From positions 6,882,001-6,946,000 of the forward strand of contig NZ_CP135079.1 in the NCBI RefSeq assembly GCF_032121415.1: a stretch of DNA of 64,000 nt, given 5' to 3'. The DNA is from Streptomyces parvus. Lineage in GTDB: Bacteria; Actinomycetota; Actinomycetes; Streptomycetales; Streptomycetaceae. Shown piece after piece: positions 1 to 9,125 of this stretch (position 1 is the stretch's first letter; each line of letters begins with the position of its first letter). Under the pieces are notes generated by a model that did not search any database, was not told where the DNA came from, and saw only the letters and a program-made list of their open reading frames with translations. The position numbers and the translations under genes were made by a program.

Positions 1-1
1 C

Positions 2-265
2 GTGTACCTGCCGACCGCCACCCCACCTCGCACCGGGCGCGTGCACCCCATGATCCTGCCGGCCGTGGAACTGGCCGTCACCACCCATGTCGGCGAGCAC
101 GACGGCATCGAGGTCACGTACGGCGAGCTCGGGGCCTGGGTGGTGGGGAACGCGATGTCGGTGGCCGGGCCGGTGCGGGAGGTCTACGTGGTCGGCCCCC
201 GTGACACAAGCGATCCCGCCGCCTGGCGCACCGAGATCGGCTGGCCGGTCTTTCGTGTCACCTGA
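2..265 (+). CDS. GyrI-like effector-binding domain protein, 3' part
   Basis: The frame is open from the left edge and ends at the TGA at 263-265, so only the C-terminal 87 residues or fewer are visible. The pattern of an LPAVELAVTTHVGEHDGI strand-turn, a short helix, then VREVYVVGP and a final WPV(F)RV strand is that of the GyrI/SOUL-like small-molecule binding domain found at the C terminus of MerR- and AraC-type multidrug regulators or standing alone. No DNA-binding part is visible, so regulator or free-standing ligand binder cannot be decided. It converges on the sugar operon. Confidence 0.55.
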   Translation: MYLPTATPPRTGRVHPMILPAVELAVTTHVGEHDGIEVTYGELGAWVVGNAMSVAGPVREVYVVGPRDTSDPAAWRTEIGWPVFRVT

Positions 266-668
266 AGCGGTCAGTGCGGGGCGGAGGCTTGGAACGACGG
301 GGCGCACGCCTTGAGCCTCGCGCCTTCCCGAGCGGGGGCGTCCGGCACGGAAAGAAGTCCTCTCCAGGCGAAGAAGCGTATCGGGTCGTACGCGCGTTTC
401 CGCATCGAGGGCGGCGGCCGGATGGTGGTCTCGCAAGCCGTGGGCGTGCTGCTGGCCCCCCTCACGTGAGGAGGGCCAGATCAGCCCACTGAGCGATCGG
501 CGTCTCTATCCGGAGATAGGACCGGGCCCGCCGGCGTCCCCCCCCGCGCTGACCCCGGCGGCGAGTCGCGAGGCCCGCCGCCGTACCCCTTCCCGCGGGA
601 GCCGGTGGACCGCTCAGCACCGTCGCCCCCGGACCGATGGTGCGAACTACCCGGCGGCCAGGTTCTGT
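266..668. other. intergenic between convergent genes
   Basis: About 400 bases between the stop of the GyrI-like gene and the stop of the alpha-xylosidase gene. No reading frame here looks like protein. There is only a weak 5-bp hairpin at 506-519 (CTATC, loop CGGA, GATAG) and a run of eight C around 538-545. No strong terminator is seen. Confidence 0.4.
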
Positions 669-2954
669 TCAGCCGAGTCGCGCCGTCAGTGACTCTGTTC
701 CGGAGTGCGCTGTCAGCAGCGTGCCCTCCGCGGATGGCCCGGGGAGCCGTACGTGCCAGGGGCCCGCCGCGCGTTCGGCCCGTACGTTCAGGACGTCGCC
801 GTCGCGCCGGGTGTGGAAGACCGCCGCGGTCGATCCGTCGGCGGCGGGGATCCGCGTGGTCACCTGATCTCCGTCCGCCGGTTCGTGGACCCGCAGGGTG
901 ACTCCGTCGGCCCAGTCGTAGACCGCGCCGTCGGCGCTCCCCCCGAAGGGGACGACGGAGCCTGGCCGGGCGAACAGGGGCAGGCTGTCGAAGCCGTACG
1001 TCTCGCGCCGCCAGACCGGGCCGCGCACCCGCTCACCGGTGAGGACATGGGTCCAGACGCCTTCGGGCAGGTAGTACTCCACGGTGCCGCTCTCGCTGAA
1101 CACCGGCGCCACCAGCAGATCGCCGCCGAGCATGTACTGCCGGTCCAGGGTGTGACAGGACGGGTCGTCGGGGAATTCCAGCACCATCGCGCGCATCACC
1201 GGCGTGCCGTGCCCGGCCGCCTGCCGGGCCGCCTCGTAGAGGTAGGGCATGAGCCGGTGCTTGAGCCGGGTGAAGTCGCGGGTGACCTCGACGGCTTCCT
1301 CGTCGTAGTCCCAGGGCACCCGGTAGGACTTGCTGCCGTGCAGTCTGCTGTGCGAGGAGAGCAGGCCGAACTGTGCCCAGCGCTTGAACACCGCCGGTGT
1401 CGGTGTCCCCTCGAAGCCCCCGATGTCGTGGCTCCAGAAGCCGAAACCGGACAGCCCCAATGAGAGCCCGCCGCGCAGCGACTCGGCCATCGCGCCGAAC
1501 GTGGACTCGCAGTCGCCGCCCCAGTGGACGGGGAACTGCTGTCCGCCCGCCGTGGCGGAGCGGGCGAAGAGGACGGCTTCGCCCTCACCGCGTTCCTCGG
1601 TGAGCACCTGGAAGACGGTCTCGTTGTAGAGCTGCGTGTAGTAGTTGTGCATCAGCTCCGGGTCCGAGCCGTCGTGCCAGACCACATCGGTGGGAATGCG
1701 CTCGCCGAAGTCCGTCTTGAAGCAGTCCACGCCCTGTCGGGTGAGAGCGCGCAGTTTCTCGGCGTACCAGTCTCTGGCGCCGGGGTGGGTGAAGTCCACC
1801 AGCCCCATGCCGGCCTGCCACAGGTCCCACTGCCAGACAGCGCCGTCTGCCTTGCGCAGCAGGTATCCCTGCTCGCGGGCCTCCTCGAACAGCGGGGACT
1901 TCTGCGCGATGTACGGGTTGATCCACACCGAGACCCGCAGGTCCCGCTCCTTCAGCCGGCGCAGCATCCCCTCCGGGTCGGGGAACACCTCGGGGTCCCA
2001 GGTGAAGTCGCACCACTGGTACTGGCGCATCCAGAAGCAGTCGAAGTGGAACACCCCGAGAGGGATGTCGCGTTCGGCCATGCCGCTCACGAACCGGTTC
2101 ACCGTCTCCTCGTCGTAGGAGGTGGTGAAGGACGTCGACAGCCAGAGCCCCAGGGACCAGGCGGGGGGCAGCGCGGGGCGGCCGGTGAGCGCGGTGTAGC
2201 GGTCGATGATCTCTTTGGGCGTCGGCCCGTGGATGACGAAGTACTCGACCGACTGGCCGGGGACGCTGAACTGCACCTGGCCGACGGACTCGGAGCCGAT
2301 CTCGTAACTGACCCGGCCGGGGTGGTTGACGAAGACGCCGTAGCCGCGGTTGGTCAGATGGAACGGGACGTTCTTGTACGCCTGCTCGCTGGCGGTGCCG
2401 CCGTCGGCCTGCCAGATGTCGACCGTCTGGCCGTTCTTGACGAACGGAGTGAAGCGTTCTCCGAGCCCGTAGACCAGTTCACCTACGTCCAGAGCGAGTT
2501 GGCCCACCGAGTGGTGCTCTCCGCCGGCGGTGGTGGCGAAGCCCGTACCGCGCCTGCCCGCCGAGGTAAGAGGCCGACCGTCGGCGCGGAAGTCGAGTCG
2601 CCACGGCGCTTCGGTGTCCACTCGCAGGGACAGCGCGCCGCTGGTCAGTTCCACCGTCGAGCCGTCACGGGTGATTTTGGGGGTGTGGTCCGGGGCCGAG
2701 TTCAGTGTGAAGTGGGGGCCGCGGTCGACACAGCCCGTGTGGTGGCTGGAGCGGACGCCGATCACGCCTTCAGCGGGTGACCAGCATTCGACTGTCAGCA
2801 GGGGGCTGTTGAGGGTGTGGCCCCTGTTCTCGACTTGCCGGACGGGGGCGTAGAGGGTGAGGCGGTCGTCCTCCACGCGGGTCTCGGCGACCTCGGTGGC
2901 GTACGAGGCGCTGATGCCGTCGCGCATGAGCCAGTAGCCGTCGGTGAACTTCAT
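669..2954 (-). CDS. GH31 alpha-xylosidase (YicI type)
   Basis: 761 residues, the usual length of E. coli YicI. The GH31 signature KTDFGERIPTDV places the nucleophile at about Asp415 and WGGDCESTFG gives the acid/base Asp481; both positions are within one residue of the YicI numbering I recall, and the C-proximal FWSHDIGG and SSHSRLHG blocks are also YicI-like. YicI enzymes release alpha-xylose from the non-reducing end of isoprimeverose and xyloglucan oligosaccharides. There is no signal peptide, so it acts in the cytoplasm on imported sugar. It is the last gene of the operon; its ATG overlaps the stop of the GH1 gene by 4 nt (ATGA), indicating coupled translation. Family assignment is firm; the exact sugar is inferred. 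Confidence 0.93.
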   Translation of the reverse strand: MKFTDGYWLMRDGISASYATEVAETRVEDDRLTLYAPVRQVENRGHTLNSPLLTVECWSPAEGVIGVRSSHHTGCVDRGPHFTLNSAPDHTPKITRDGSTVELTSGALSLRVDTEAPWRLDFRADGRPLTSAGRRGTGFATTAGGEHHSVGQLALDVGELVYGLGERFTPFVKNGQTVDIWQADGGTASEQAYKNVPFHLTNRGYGVFVNHPGRVSYEIGSESVGQVQFSVPGQSVEYFVIHGPTPKEIIDRYTALTGRPALPPAWSLGLWLSTSFTTSYDEETVNRFVSGMAERDIPLGVFHFDCFWMRQYQWCDFTWDPEVFPDPEGMLRRLKERDLRVSVWINPYIAQKSPLFEEAREQGYLLRKADGAVWQWDLWQAGMGLVDFTHPGARDWYAEKLRALTRQGVDCFKTDFGERIPTDVVWHDGSDPELMHNYYTQLYNETVFQVLTEERGEGEAVLFARSATAGGQQFPVHWGGDCESTFGAMAESLRGGLSLGLSGFGFWSHDIGGFEGTPTPAVFKRWAQFGLLSSHSRLHGSKSYRVPWDYDEEAVEVTRDFTRLKHRLMPYLYEAARQAAGHGTPVMRAMVLEFPDDPSCHTLDRQYMLGGDLLVAPVFSESGTVEYYLPEGVWTHVLTGERVRGPVWRRETYGFDSLPLFARPGSVVPFGGSADGAVYDWADGVTLRVHEPADGDQVTTRIPAADGSTAAVFHTRRDGDVLNVRAERAAGPWHVRLPGPSAEGTLLTAHSGTESLTARLG

Positions 2955-4441
2955 CGGTGGTGCATCTCCTGACCGGTGGATCGGGTGCTGGAGTGGGTGT
3001 GGTCATGGCCGCCCTTGGGGCCCCGGTGGGCGGCGATCAGGTCCCGGTACCAGCGGTAGCTGTCCTTCGGGACGCGTTCCAGGGTGTCGTAGTCGACCCG
3101 GACGATGCCGAAGCGCTTGCTGTAGCCGCGGGCCCACTCGAAGTTGTCCAGCAGCGACCAGACGTAGTAGCCGCGTACGTCAACGCCCTGGTCCATGGCA
3201 TCGGCGAGCGCCGCGAGATGGTCGCGCAGGTAGGCCACCCGGTCGGTGTCGTGGATCGCGCCGTCTGCGTCGACCTGGTCGTCCTCGGACGAGCCGTTCT
3301 CGGTGATCAGCAGCGGTGGCAGAGCCGGGTAGCGCCGCCGCAGTCCGATCAGCAGGTCGGTGAAGGCGTGCGGGACCACGGGCCAGCCCATCGTGGTGTG
3401 GCGCACGTCCTGCCGCCACGATTCCTCGGCGCGGATATCCACGGCGCTACGGGTGGCCGGGTCCGGGTCCCGGTGAGGGACGGCGGAGATGGTGATCGGC
3501 CGGTAGTAGTTGATGCCGATGAAGTCCAACGGTGCGCCGATGAGGGACAGGTCGCCGTCGAGCCGGTACGTCCCGTCCGCCAGTTCGCCCCACGTCTGCG
3601 TCTCGTGCGCGGCGTAACGTCCTGCCAGGAGCGGCTCCAGCCAGACGTCGTTGTGCATCGTCTCCGCGCGCCGCACCGCCGCCAGGTCGGCCTCGCTGTC
3701 CGTGGCGGGCAGCAGGACGTCGGGGTTGAGCGTGATCCCGACGTCCGTGGCGCCGCTCTCGCGCAGGGCGCGGACGGCGAGCCCGTGGCCCACCAGCAGA
3801 TGGTGGGCGGCGGCGAGAGCGCCGCGGCCCTCCCGGGCGCCGGGGGCGTGAGCGCCTGCGCCGTAACCGACGAAGGCGCTGCAATAGGGCTCGTTGAGGG
3901 TGATCCACCGCTCCACCCGGTCGCCGAGCCGCTCGGCGGCGATCCGGGTGTAGTCGGCGAAGCGTTCGGCGGTGTTCCGGACCCGCCAGCCGCCCCGGTC
4001 CTCCAGAGCCTGCGGCAGATCCCAGTGGTAGAGGGTCGCGGCGGGTGAGATACCGGCAGCGAGCAGTTCGTCGACCAGCCGGTCGTAGAAGTCGAGCCCT
4101 GCGGGGTTGCCGGGGCCGGCTCCGTCCGGCTGGACTCGGGGCCAGGAGATCGAGAACCGGTAGCTGTCGACGCCCAGACCGCTGAGCAGGGCGACGTCCT
4201 CGCGGTAGCGGTGGTAGTGGTCGCAGGCCACGTCGCCGGTGGCGCCGTCGGCGACCCGGCCGGGCTCACGGCTGTAGGTGTCCCAGATGGACGGGGTACG
4301 TCCGCCCACGTCGTGGGCGCCCTCGATCTGGTAGCTCGCCGTGGCGGCTCCGAAGAGGAAACCGTTCGGGAAGCGGGTGGGTACGGGAGTGCCGGGGCCG
4401 GCCGGGGCGCTGCGCACCCCGCGGTCGTCGGTGGAACTCAT
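2951..4441 (-). CDS. GH1 beta-glucosidase
   Basis: 496 residues. The GH1 fold is clear: FPNGFLFGAATASYQIEGA at the N terminus, acid/base Glu184 in TLNEP, nucleophile Glu381 in LLITENGS, and a VRGYYVWSLLDNFEWARGY block near the end. No signal peptide, so cytoplasmic. It hydrolyses beta-glucosides such as cello- or xyloglucan-derived oligomers; with the next gene, an alpha-xylosidase, the pair would strip xylose and then glucose alternately. It lies 15 nt behind the MalG-like permease and overlaps the xylosidase start. The first ~20 residues, before PTRFPNGF, are a low-complexity extension. Confidence 0.93.
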   Translation of the reverse strand: MSSTDDRGVRSAPAGPGTPVPTRFPNGFLFGAATASYQIEGAHDVGGRTPSIWDTYSREPGRVADGATGDVACDHYHRYREDVALLSGLGVDSYRFSISWPRVQPDGAGPGNPAGLDFYDRLVDELLAAGISPAATLYHWDLPQALEDRGGWRVRNTAERFADYTRIAAERLGDRVERWITLNEPYCSAFVGYGAGAHAPGAREGRGALAAAHHLLVGHGLAVRALRESGATDVGITLNPDVLLPATDSEADLAAVRRAETMHNDVWLEPLLAGRYAAHETQTWGELADGTYRLDGDLSLIGAPLDFIGINYYRPITISAVPHRDPDPATRSAVDIRAEESWRQDVRHTTMGWPVVPHAFTDLLIGLRRRYPALPPLLITENGSSEDDQVDADGAIHDTDRVAYLRDHLAALADAMDQGVDVRGYYVWSLLDNFEWARGYSKRFGIVRVDYDTLERVPKDSYRWYRDLIAAHRGPKGGHDHTHSSTRSTGQEMHHR

Positions 4442-4456
4442 CAGGGGGAGGTGCCT

Positions 4457-5275
4457 TCACTTGATGGAGCCGCCGGAGACCCCGGCGGCGATGTACTTCT
4501 GGGCGAGGACGAGAAGGATCGCCGCGGGTACGGCCGACAGCACGGCGGTGGCCATCACGGCGCCCCAGTCGCTGACATGGGCCCCGACGAACTGGTAGAT
4601 GCCGAGGGTGATCGGCCTGACGTCGTCGGTGGTGTTGAGAGTCAGGGCGAACATGAAGTCCGACCAGGCGAACAGGAACGTGAACAGGCCCGCGGTGATC
4701 AGCGCGTTGCGGCTCATCGGGAGCACGATGCGTACGAAGGCCGTGAACCGGTTCGCGCCGTCGACCAGCGCGGCCTCGACGACCTCACCCGGTATGGACA
4801 CCATGAACGCGCGCAGCAGCACGATCGAGAACGGCAGGCCCAGCGACGCATCGGCGAAGATCAGCCCCAGATAGGAGTTGACGAGGCCCAGTTCCGCGTA
4901 GGCGCTGTACAGCGCGTTGGCGATCACGATGCCCGGCACCATCTGGGTGATGAGCGTGGTGAAGACGATGCTCCGGCCGCCGCGCAGGCCGAACTGCGCG
5001 AGCCCGTACGCCGCGGGGGCGGCCAGCGCCAGACAGACCGCGACGGCGCCGAGTGCCACGATGAGGCTGGTCAGGAGGGACTTGCCCTGGCTGCTGATGG
5101 CCGCTTCGAAGTTGGACAGGCTGAGGGAGGTGGGGAACCACTCGGTCGCCGCGATGCTCGTGTCCGGCTGAAGCGCGGTGTTGAGCATCCAGTAGACCGG
5201 GAAGAGCAGCAAGCCGAGGATGAGCAGCGCGGCGGTGGTGTTCCAGGGGCCGCGCAGGGTCGAGGGCCGCTTCAT
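4457..5275 (-). CDS. sugar ABC transporter permease, MalG type
   Basis: About 272 residues from ATG 5275 (MKRPSTLRGPWNTT), with six predicted membrane helices and the cytoplasmic EAA loop EAALVDGANRFTAFVRIVLP that docks the ATPase. An in-frame GTG at 5293 overlaps the stop of the upstream permease as GTGA and could be the true coupled start; neither has a strong ribosome site. It forms the inner-membrane channel with the MalF-type protein. No ATPase gene is in the operon, so a shared ATPase such as MsiK is expected elsewhere. Confidence 0.9.
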   Translation of the reverse strand: MKRPSTLRGPWNTTAALLILGLLLFPVYWMLNTALQPDTSIAATEWFPTSLSLSNFEAAISSQGKSLLTSLIVALGAVAVCLALAAPAAYGLAQFGLRGGRSIVFTTLITQMVPGIVIANALYSAYAELGLVNSYLGLIFADASLGLPFSIVLLRAFMVSIPGEVVEAALVDGANRFTAFVRIVLPMSRNALITAGLFTFLFAWSDFMFALTLNTTDDVRPITLGIYQFVGAHVSDWGAVMATAVLSAVPAAILLVLAQKYIAAGVSGGSIK

Positions 5276-5289
5276 CGGTTTCACTTGGA

Positions 5290-6303
5290 TCACTTCCCCG
5301 TTCCGAAGTCGGCCCGGTTGGCCCGTAGGTAGAGCACGGCGAAGACCGCGCTGATGACGATGAGGACGTTGCCGACGACGGCACCTTGTCCGAAGTCGAG
5401 TTGGAGGAAGGAGAGTTGATAGGTGACGGTGCCCAGAGTCTGTGTGGAGTCGGCCGGGCCGCCCGAGGTCAGTGCCAGGATCAGGTCGAGGATCTTCACC
5501 GTGGACATGAAGCCGAGCACCAGTACGACGGTGATCACCGGTCGTAGCAGCGGCAATGTGACACTGCGGAACGTGCGCCACGGGCTGGCGCCGTCCAGGG
5601 ACGCCGCCTCGTAGAGCTCTCGTGGGATCTCCTGGAGCCCGCCGTAGAGGATCACCATGTTGAACGGGATGCCGATCCAGATGTTGACCATGATGGCCGA
5701 GAGCAGTGCCACGCTGGGACTGCTCAACCACGGCACGCCGCCGTCGGCCAGGCCGACGGCCTGGAGGGCCGTGTTGAGGATGCCGTGGTCCTGGTCGAGC
5801 ATGCGTCGCCAGACGACGGCGGATACCACCATGGGGACCAGCCAGGGCAGCAGCAGGACGGCCCGGATGGCGCCGGAGAGCCGGAAGCGGCGGGAGAAGA
5901 AGACGGCGAGCGCGAGGCCGATGGTGAACTGGCCGGTGAGCGAGCCGACAGTGAAGACCGCGGTGTGCCACAGCGAGTCGGCGAACAGTTCGTTGGAGAA
6001 CACCGCGCGCCAGTTGTCCAGCCCGGTGAAGGGGGCCTCGCCGGTGAAGTAGGTCGTCGGCGTGTACCGCTGGAAGCTCATGACGACGTTGCGCACCAGC
6101 GGGTAGCCGAAGAACAGCGCCATGTAGAGGAGCGCGGGCAGGACGAACAACCAGCGCAGCAGCGAATGCCCGTCGCGGCGTGGCTTCTTGAGAGTGGGGC
6201 GGGCGTTCTTCCCGGGCACGCCGGTGGAGGAGCTGGAGGAAGAGCCGGAGGGGGAGGGCGGCGCGGGGTCCAAGGACCCGGCCGGGGGGACGGCGGTGGT
6301 CAT
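5290..6303 (-). CDS. sugar ABC transporter permease, MalF type
   Basis: 337 residues: a Ser/Pro-rich cytoplasmic tail of about 45 residues (a run of SSSSSST), then six membrane helices and the EAA loop YEAASLDGASPWRTFRSVTL. Belongs to the carbohydrate CUT1 transporter class. It sits 7 nt behind the binding-protein gene and ends 14 nt before the ATG of its MalG partner. Confidence 0.91.
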   Translation of the reverse strand: MTTAVPPAGSLDPAPPSPSGSSSSSSTGVPGKNARPTLKKPRRDGHSLLRWLFVLPALLYMALFFGYPLVRNVVMSFQRYTPTTYFTGEAPFTGLDNWRAVFSNELFADSLWHTAVFTVGSLTGQFTIGLALAVFFSRRFRLSGAIRAVLLLPWLVPMVVSAVVWRRMLDQDHGILNTALQAVGLADGGVPWLSSPSVALLSAIMVNIWIGIPFNMVILYGGLQEIPRELYEAASLDGASPWRTFRSVTLPLLRPVITVVLVLGFMSTVKILDLILALTSGGPADSTQTLGTVTYQLSFLQLDFGQGAVVGNVLIVISAVFAVLYLRANRADFGTGK

Positions 6304-6310
6304 GGTGTCC

Positions 6311-7543
6311 TCACTTCTCCCCGGCCGATGCCTGTCGTTGCGCGTTCTTCAGAGCCGCTTCCGGCCCCGCCCTGCCGGTCAGCACCGACTGGAAGGCTCC
6401 GGCGAGCGCGTCGTTGACCACCGGCCAGCGGGTGCCGACCTTGGCGGTACGGGAGCGTGCCGTGGCCACCAGATCGACGAACGGGGCCAGTTCGGGGTGC
6501 TTCTCGGCGTACGAGGCCGCCGCGGACGCCCTGGTGGGCACGTTGTTCACCGACTCGCCCCAGGCGAGTTGGTTCCGCTCGCTGTTCAGGCAGGTGAGGA
6601 TCTTCCCCGCGTTCTTCTCGCGTCCGCTGTCGTCGCTCTTCGGAACGGCCATCACCGTGCCGCCGATCGGCGCGACCGCGTCCTGGCCGGCCCGGGGGAC
6701 GGGGATGGTGGCGACGGCCCAGTCGACCTTGTCCTGCGCGCTGAGCACCGGCACCTGCCACGGCCCGTTGATCATCATGGCCGCGCGGCCCGCGACGAAC
6801 TGGTCGTTCACATCCTGCTGGTTCCAGTTGACGACCGACTTCGACACGGATCCGTCACCCATCAGCTCCTTCCACAGCGTCAGGGCGGCTTCTCCCTTAC
6901 CGTTGTCCAGCCGCACCTCGTCGCCGCCGCCTGACCAGAAGAACGGCAGGAACTGGTAGACGCCGTCGGCGTTCGGGCTGGCGCTGAAGGCCATGCCGTA
7001 CGTGTTGCCCGACGTCAGCTTCTTCGCTGCCGCCCTCAACTCGGCCCAGGTAGTGGGCGGTTCGACGTCCGCTGCGCGCAACAGGTCTTTGTTGTAGAGC
7101 AGCGCGAGGGAGTTCACCGAACGGGCCACGGCGTACTGCGTCCCCTCGAAGCTTCCCAGCGAGGTGGCGCTGTCGGAGAATCCGGCGGTGTCCAGGCCCA
7201 CTTCCTCCAGGGGGCGCAGCCCTCCGGTCTCCGCGAACTGGGGAAGTTCCGAGCCGTCCAGTTCCAGGATGTCGGTGAGTGAGTCGGAGGACGCCATCCG
7301 CAGAGCCTTCGAGGCGACGGTGTCCGCAGGCACGCTGATCTGTTCGACCTTCAGGCCCAGCGGCCTCGCGCAGCGGTCGAGGAACTTCTGGTTCGCGTCG
7401 TGCTCGGCCGCGTCGGTGGCCGAGTTGAGCACCGTGACGGTGCCCGGGTCGGGGGTGGCGGCGCACCCCGTCAGACCCAGTGTCACAGGGACGAGCGCGG
7501 CTGTGGCGGCCGCGATCACCCGTATGCCTCTTGGGCGTCGCAT
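6311..7543 (-). CDS. sugar-binding lipoprotein of the ABC transporter
   Basis: About 410 residues, family 1 extracellular solute-binding protein. The chosen ATG at 7543 (MRRPRGIRV) has GGAGAG nine bases upstream; an in-frame ATG at 7564 overlaps the lacI stop but lacks a site. A signal peptide ends in the lipobox LTGC, so the mature protein is anchored outside the membrane. A middle segment of the type NGPWQVPVLSA and the WNQQDVNDQFVAGRAAMMING block are typical of CUT1 binding proteins. It captures the oligosaccharide for the two permeases encoded just downstream. Confidence 0.92.
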   Translation of the reverse strand: MRRPRGIRVIAAATAALVPVTLGLTGCAATPDPGTVTVLNSATDAAEHDANQKFLDRCARPLGLKVEQISVPADTVASKALRMASSDSLTDILELDGSELPQFAETGGLRPLEEVGLDTAGFSDSATSLGSFEGTQYAVARSVNSLALLYNKDLLRAADVEPPTTWAELRAAAKKLTSGNTYGMAFSASPNADGVYQFLPFFWSGGGDEVRLDNGKGEAALTLWKELMGDGSVSKSVVNWNQQDVNDQFVAGRAAMMINGPWQVPVLSAQDKVDWAVATIPVPRAGQDAVAPIGGTVMAVPKSDDSGREKNAGKILTCLNSERNQLAWGESVNNVPTRASAAASYAEKHPELAPFVDLVATARSRTAKVGTRWPVVNDALAGAFQSVLTGRAGPEAALKNAQRQASAGEK

Positions 7544-7560
7544 GGTGGTTGGCTCTCCGT

Positions 7561-8592
7561 TCACGAAGTCGGCTCCGAAGGAGGGCAGATCACGCTTCCC
7601 GTCGCCATCAGGGGGGTGATCAGCCGGTGCGGGGGTTGTTCTCCCGGCGGGACGGAACCGTCTGTGCCCACGGCATCGAGCGCGAGCCGGACCACGGCGG
7701 TGGACATCTCCGTCACGGGAAGTTCGATACGGGGCAGTGGCCGCCCGCCCGGGTCATCGGGGGAACTGCCGACGAGGACGACGGCCAGATCTTCCGGCAC
7801 GCGCAGTCCGGCGGCGGAGACCTCGCGCAGCAGGTGGGGCAACAGGATCAGGTGCTGGACGACGAGCGCGGTGGGAGCGGGCCGGAAGGCCAGCGCCTCA
7901 CACAGCGCGCGAGCCAGCTTCTCGGGCTCGCCGCTGGAGGGAACGACCCGGATGTCGGCGGTGTTCTCGCGGGCGGCGAGCCGGGCGCCGGCCAGACCCC
8001 GCAGGGCGTAGCCGCGCCGGGAGTCGATCTCGTGCTGGGCGGACGACAGGAAGACGATGTGCCGGTGACCGGCCGCCGCGGTCTCCCGCAGGGCGAGGGC
8101 CACGGCGGCCTCCCAGTCGAGATCGACCCAGGGCAGACCGGGCTCGTCCTCGCTGCGGCCGAGCAGCACGACGGGGAACTCCTTCTCGCGCAAGACGGCG
8201 GCGCGCTGGTCCCGCTCCTCCACGGCCATGAGCACGGCCGCGTCGGCCATTCCGCTGCCGACGACACGGCGCATGGCCGCGACACCGTTCAGATCGGTGA
8301 TCAGCACGACGTCGTAACCGTGGTCGCGTGCCGCGTCGCTGATGTCTATGGCGAACGTGCCGTCCGTGCCCCGGTACTTGCCGGGCTGCCGGGGCACGGC
8401 AAGTGCCAGGACGTTGCTGCGGGCGCTGCGCAGCGTACGCGCGCTGGCCCGCGGGTGGTAGCCGAGTTCCTCGACGGCGGCGCGGACCGCGGTCCGGGTC
8501 TCCTGGGAGATCTTGCGGGAGCCGCTCAGTACGTACGAAACGGTGCTGGGGGCCACTCCGGCCCGCCGCGCTACGTCCTTGATCGTGGCCAC
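7561..8592 (-). CDS. LacI-family regulator of the sugar operon
   Basis: About 343 residues. N-terminal helix-turn-helix ATIKDVARRAGVAPSTVSYV with the hinge ASARTLRSARSN, then a periplasmic-binding-protein-like sugar domain. Two GTG starts are possible, 8604 and 8592; I prefer 8592 because GGGGAG precedes it and the product would begin MATIKDVA, as most family members do. It is the first gene of the operon it presumably represses, and the perfect palindrome 18 bases upstream is the obvious operator, so it is probably autoregulated and induced by the imported sugar. Confidence 0.92.
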   Translation of the reverse strand: MATIKDVARRAGVAPSTVSYVLSGSRKISQETRTAVRAAVEELGYHPRASARTLRSARSNVLALAVPRQPGKYRGTDGTFAIDISDAARDHGYDVVLITDLNGVAAMRRVVGSGMADAAVLMAVEERDQRAAVLREKEFPVVLLGRSEDEPGLPWVDLDWEAAVALALRETAAAGHRHIVFLSSAQHEIDSRRGYALRGLAGARLAARENTADIRVVPSSGEPEKLARALCEALAFRPAPTALVVQHLILLPHLLREVSAAGLRVPEDLAVVLVGSSPDDPGGRPLPRIELPVTEMSTAVVRLALDAVGTDGSVPPGEQPPHRLITPLMATGSVICPPSEPTS

Positions 8593-8609
8593 ACCACTCC
8601 CCACGCCGG

Positions 8610-8627
8610 TGTCGAATCGATTCGACA
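8610..8627 (-). promoter_or_regulatory. LacI-type operator, perfect 18-bp palindrome
   Basis: TGTCGAATCGATTCGACA is its own reverse complement and has the central CG of LacI-family operators. It lies just upstream of the lacI start. On the minus strand TACTGT (8630-8625) could be the -10 box and overlaps the operator edge, so bound repressor would cover the promoter. The -10 assignment is inference. Confidence 0.8.
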
Positions 8628-8631
8628 GTAT

Positions 8632-9116
8632 TTACGTGGGGGTCACGTTAGGGCGGTCCGGCACAGCCGAACAAGAGTCCGGCCAAGATTTGTTTTCTGT
8701 CATGCCAAATTCGGCGGGCAGCACCCGGGAACCACGCGTCGCACACTCGCTGATGCCCTTGCGACCATCACCCCGGCCTTCGTCGAGCCCGAGCCGATGT
8801 CCCGCGCTCTCGCGAACTGCGGCGGGCACTGCACTCGTGGGCGTCCGACGAGAACGCCTGGAAGCGGGCCCTCCCGAGGAGTAGCCGGTCGCGCTCGACT
8901 GGCTGCAGCGTCACTCGCTGCCGGGTCAGCGCGAGTCCCCGTGCCGCCTGCCAGCCGTAGTCGCTTCCCCCGGAATGTCTGCTCGTTGGCCCGGTTGTGT
9001 CGCTGACTGACGCGCAGTGGCCCGGGGGCGGCCGGGCTCCCGCCCCCGGGCACGTGACCCCGCGTCGGCATGACCGCTTCCGGAACGGGGCACACAGCCC
9101 TTGGCTGAGGGCGGGG
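8632..9116. other. intergenic upstream of lacI and of the TIGR04222-type gene
   Basis: Roughly 490 bases between divergent genes. It must carry the lacI promoter at its left end. No frame in the remainder resembles a known protein, and I see no repeats or strong hairpins. Confidence 0.4.
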
Positions 9117-9125
9117 GGAGTGACT

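Noticed and set aside
506-519. small hairpin CTATC-CGGA-GATAG as a terminator
   Set aside because: Only five base pairs, no GC-rich stem and no T-run.
1524-2780. 418-codon plus-strand frame opposite the alpha-xylosidase gene
   Set aside because: Exact antisense of a strongly conserved GH31 gene; repetitive Val/Gly/Arg/His composition typical of high-GC shadow frames.
5276-5971. N-terminal extension of the MalG-type permease by 230 codons
   Set aside because: That part is the second frame of the MalF-type gene; permeases of this class begin directly before the first membrane helix.
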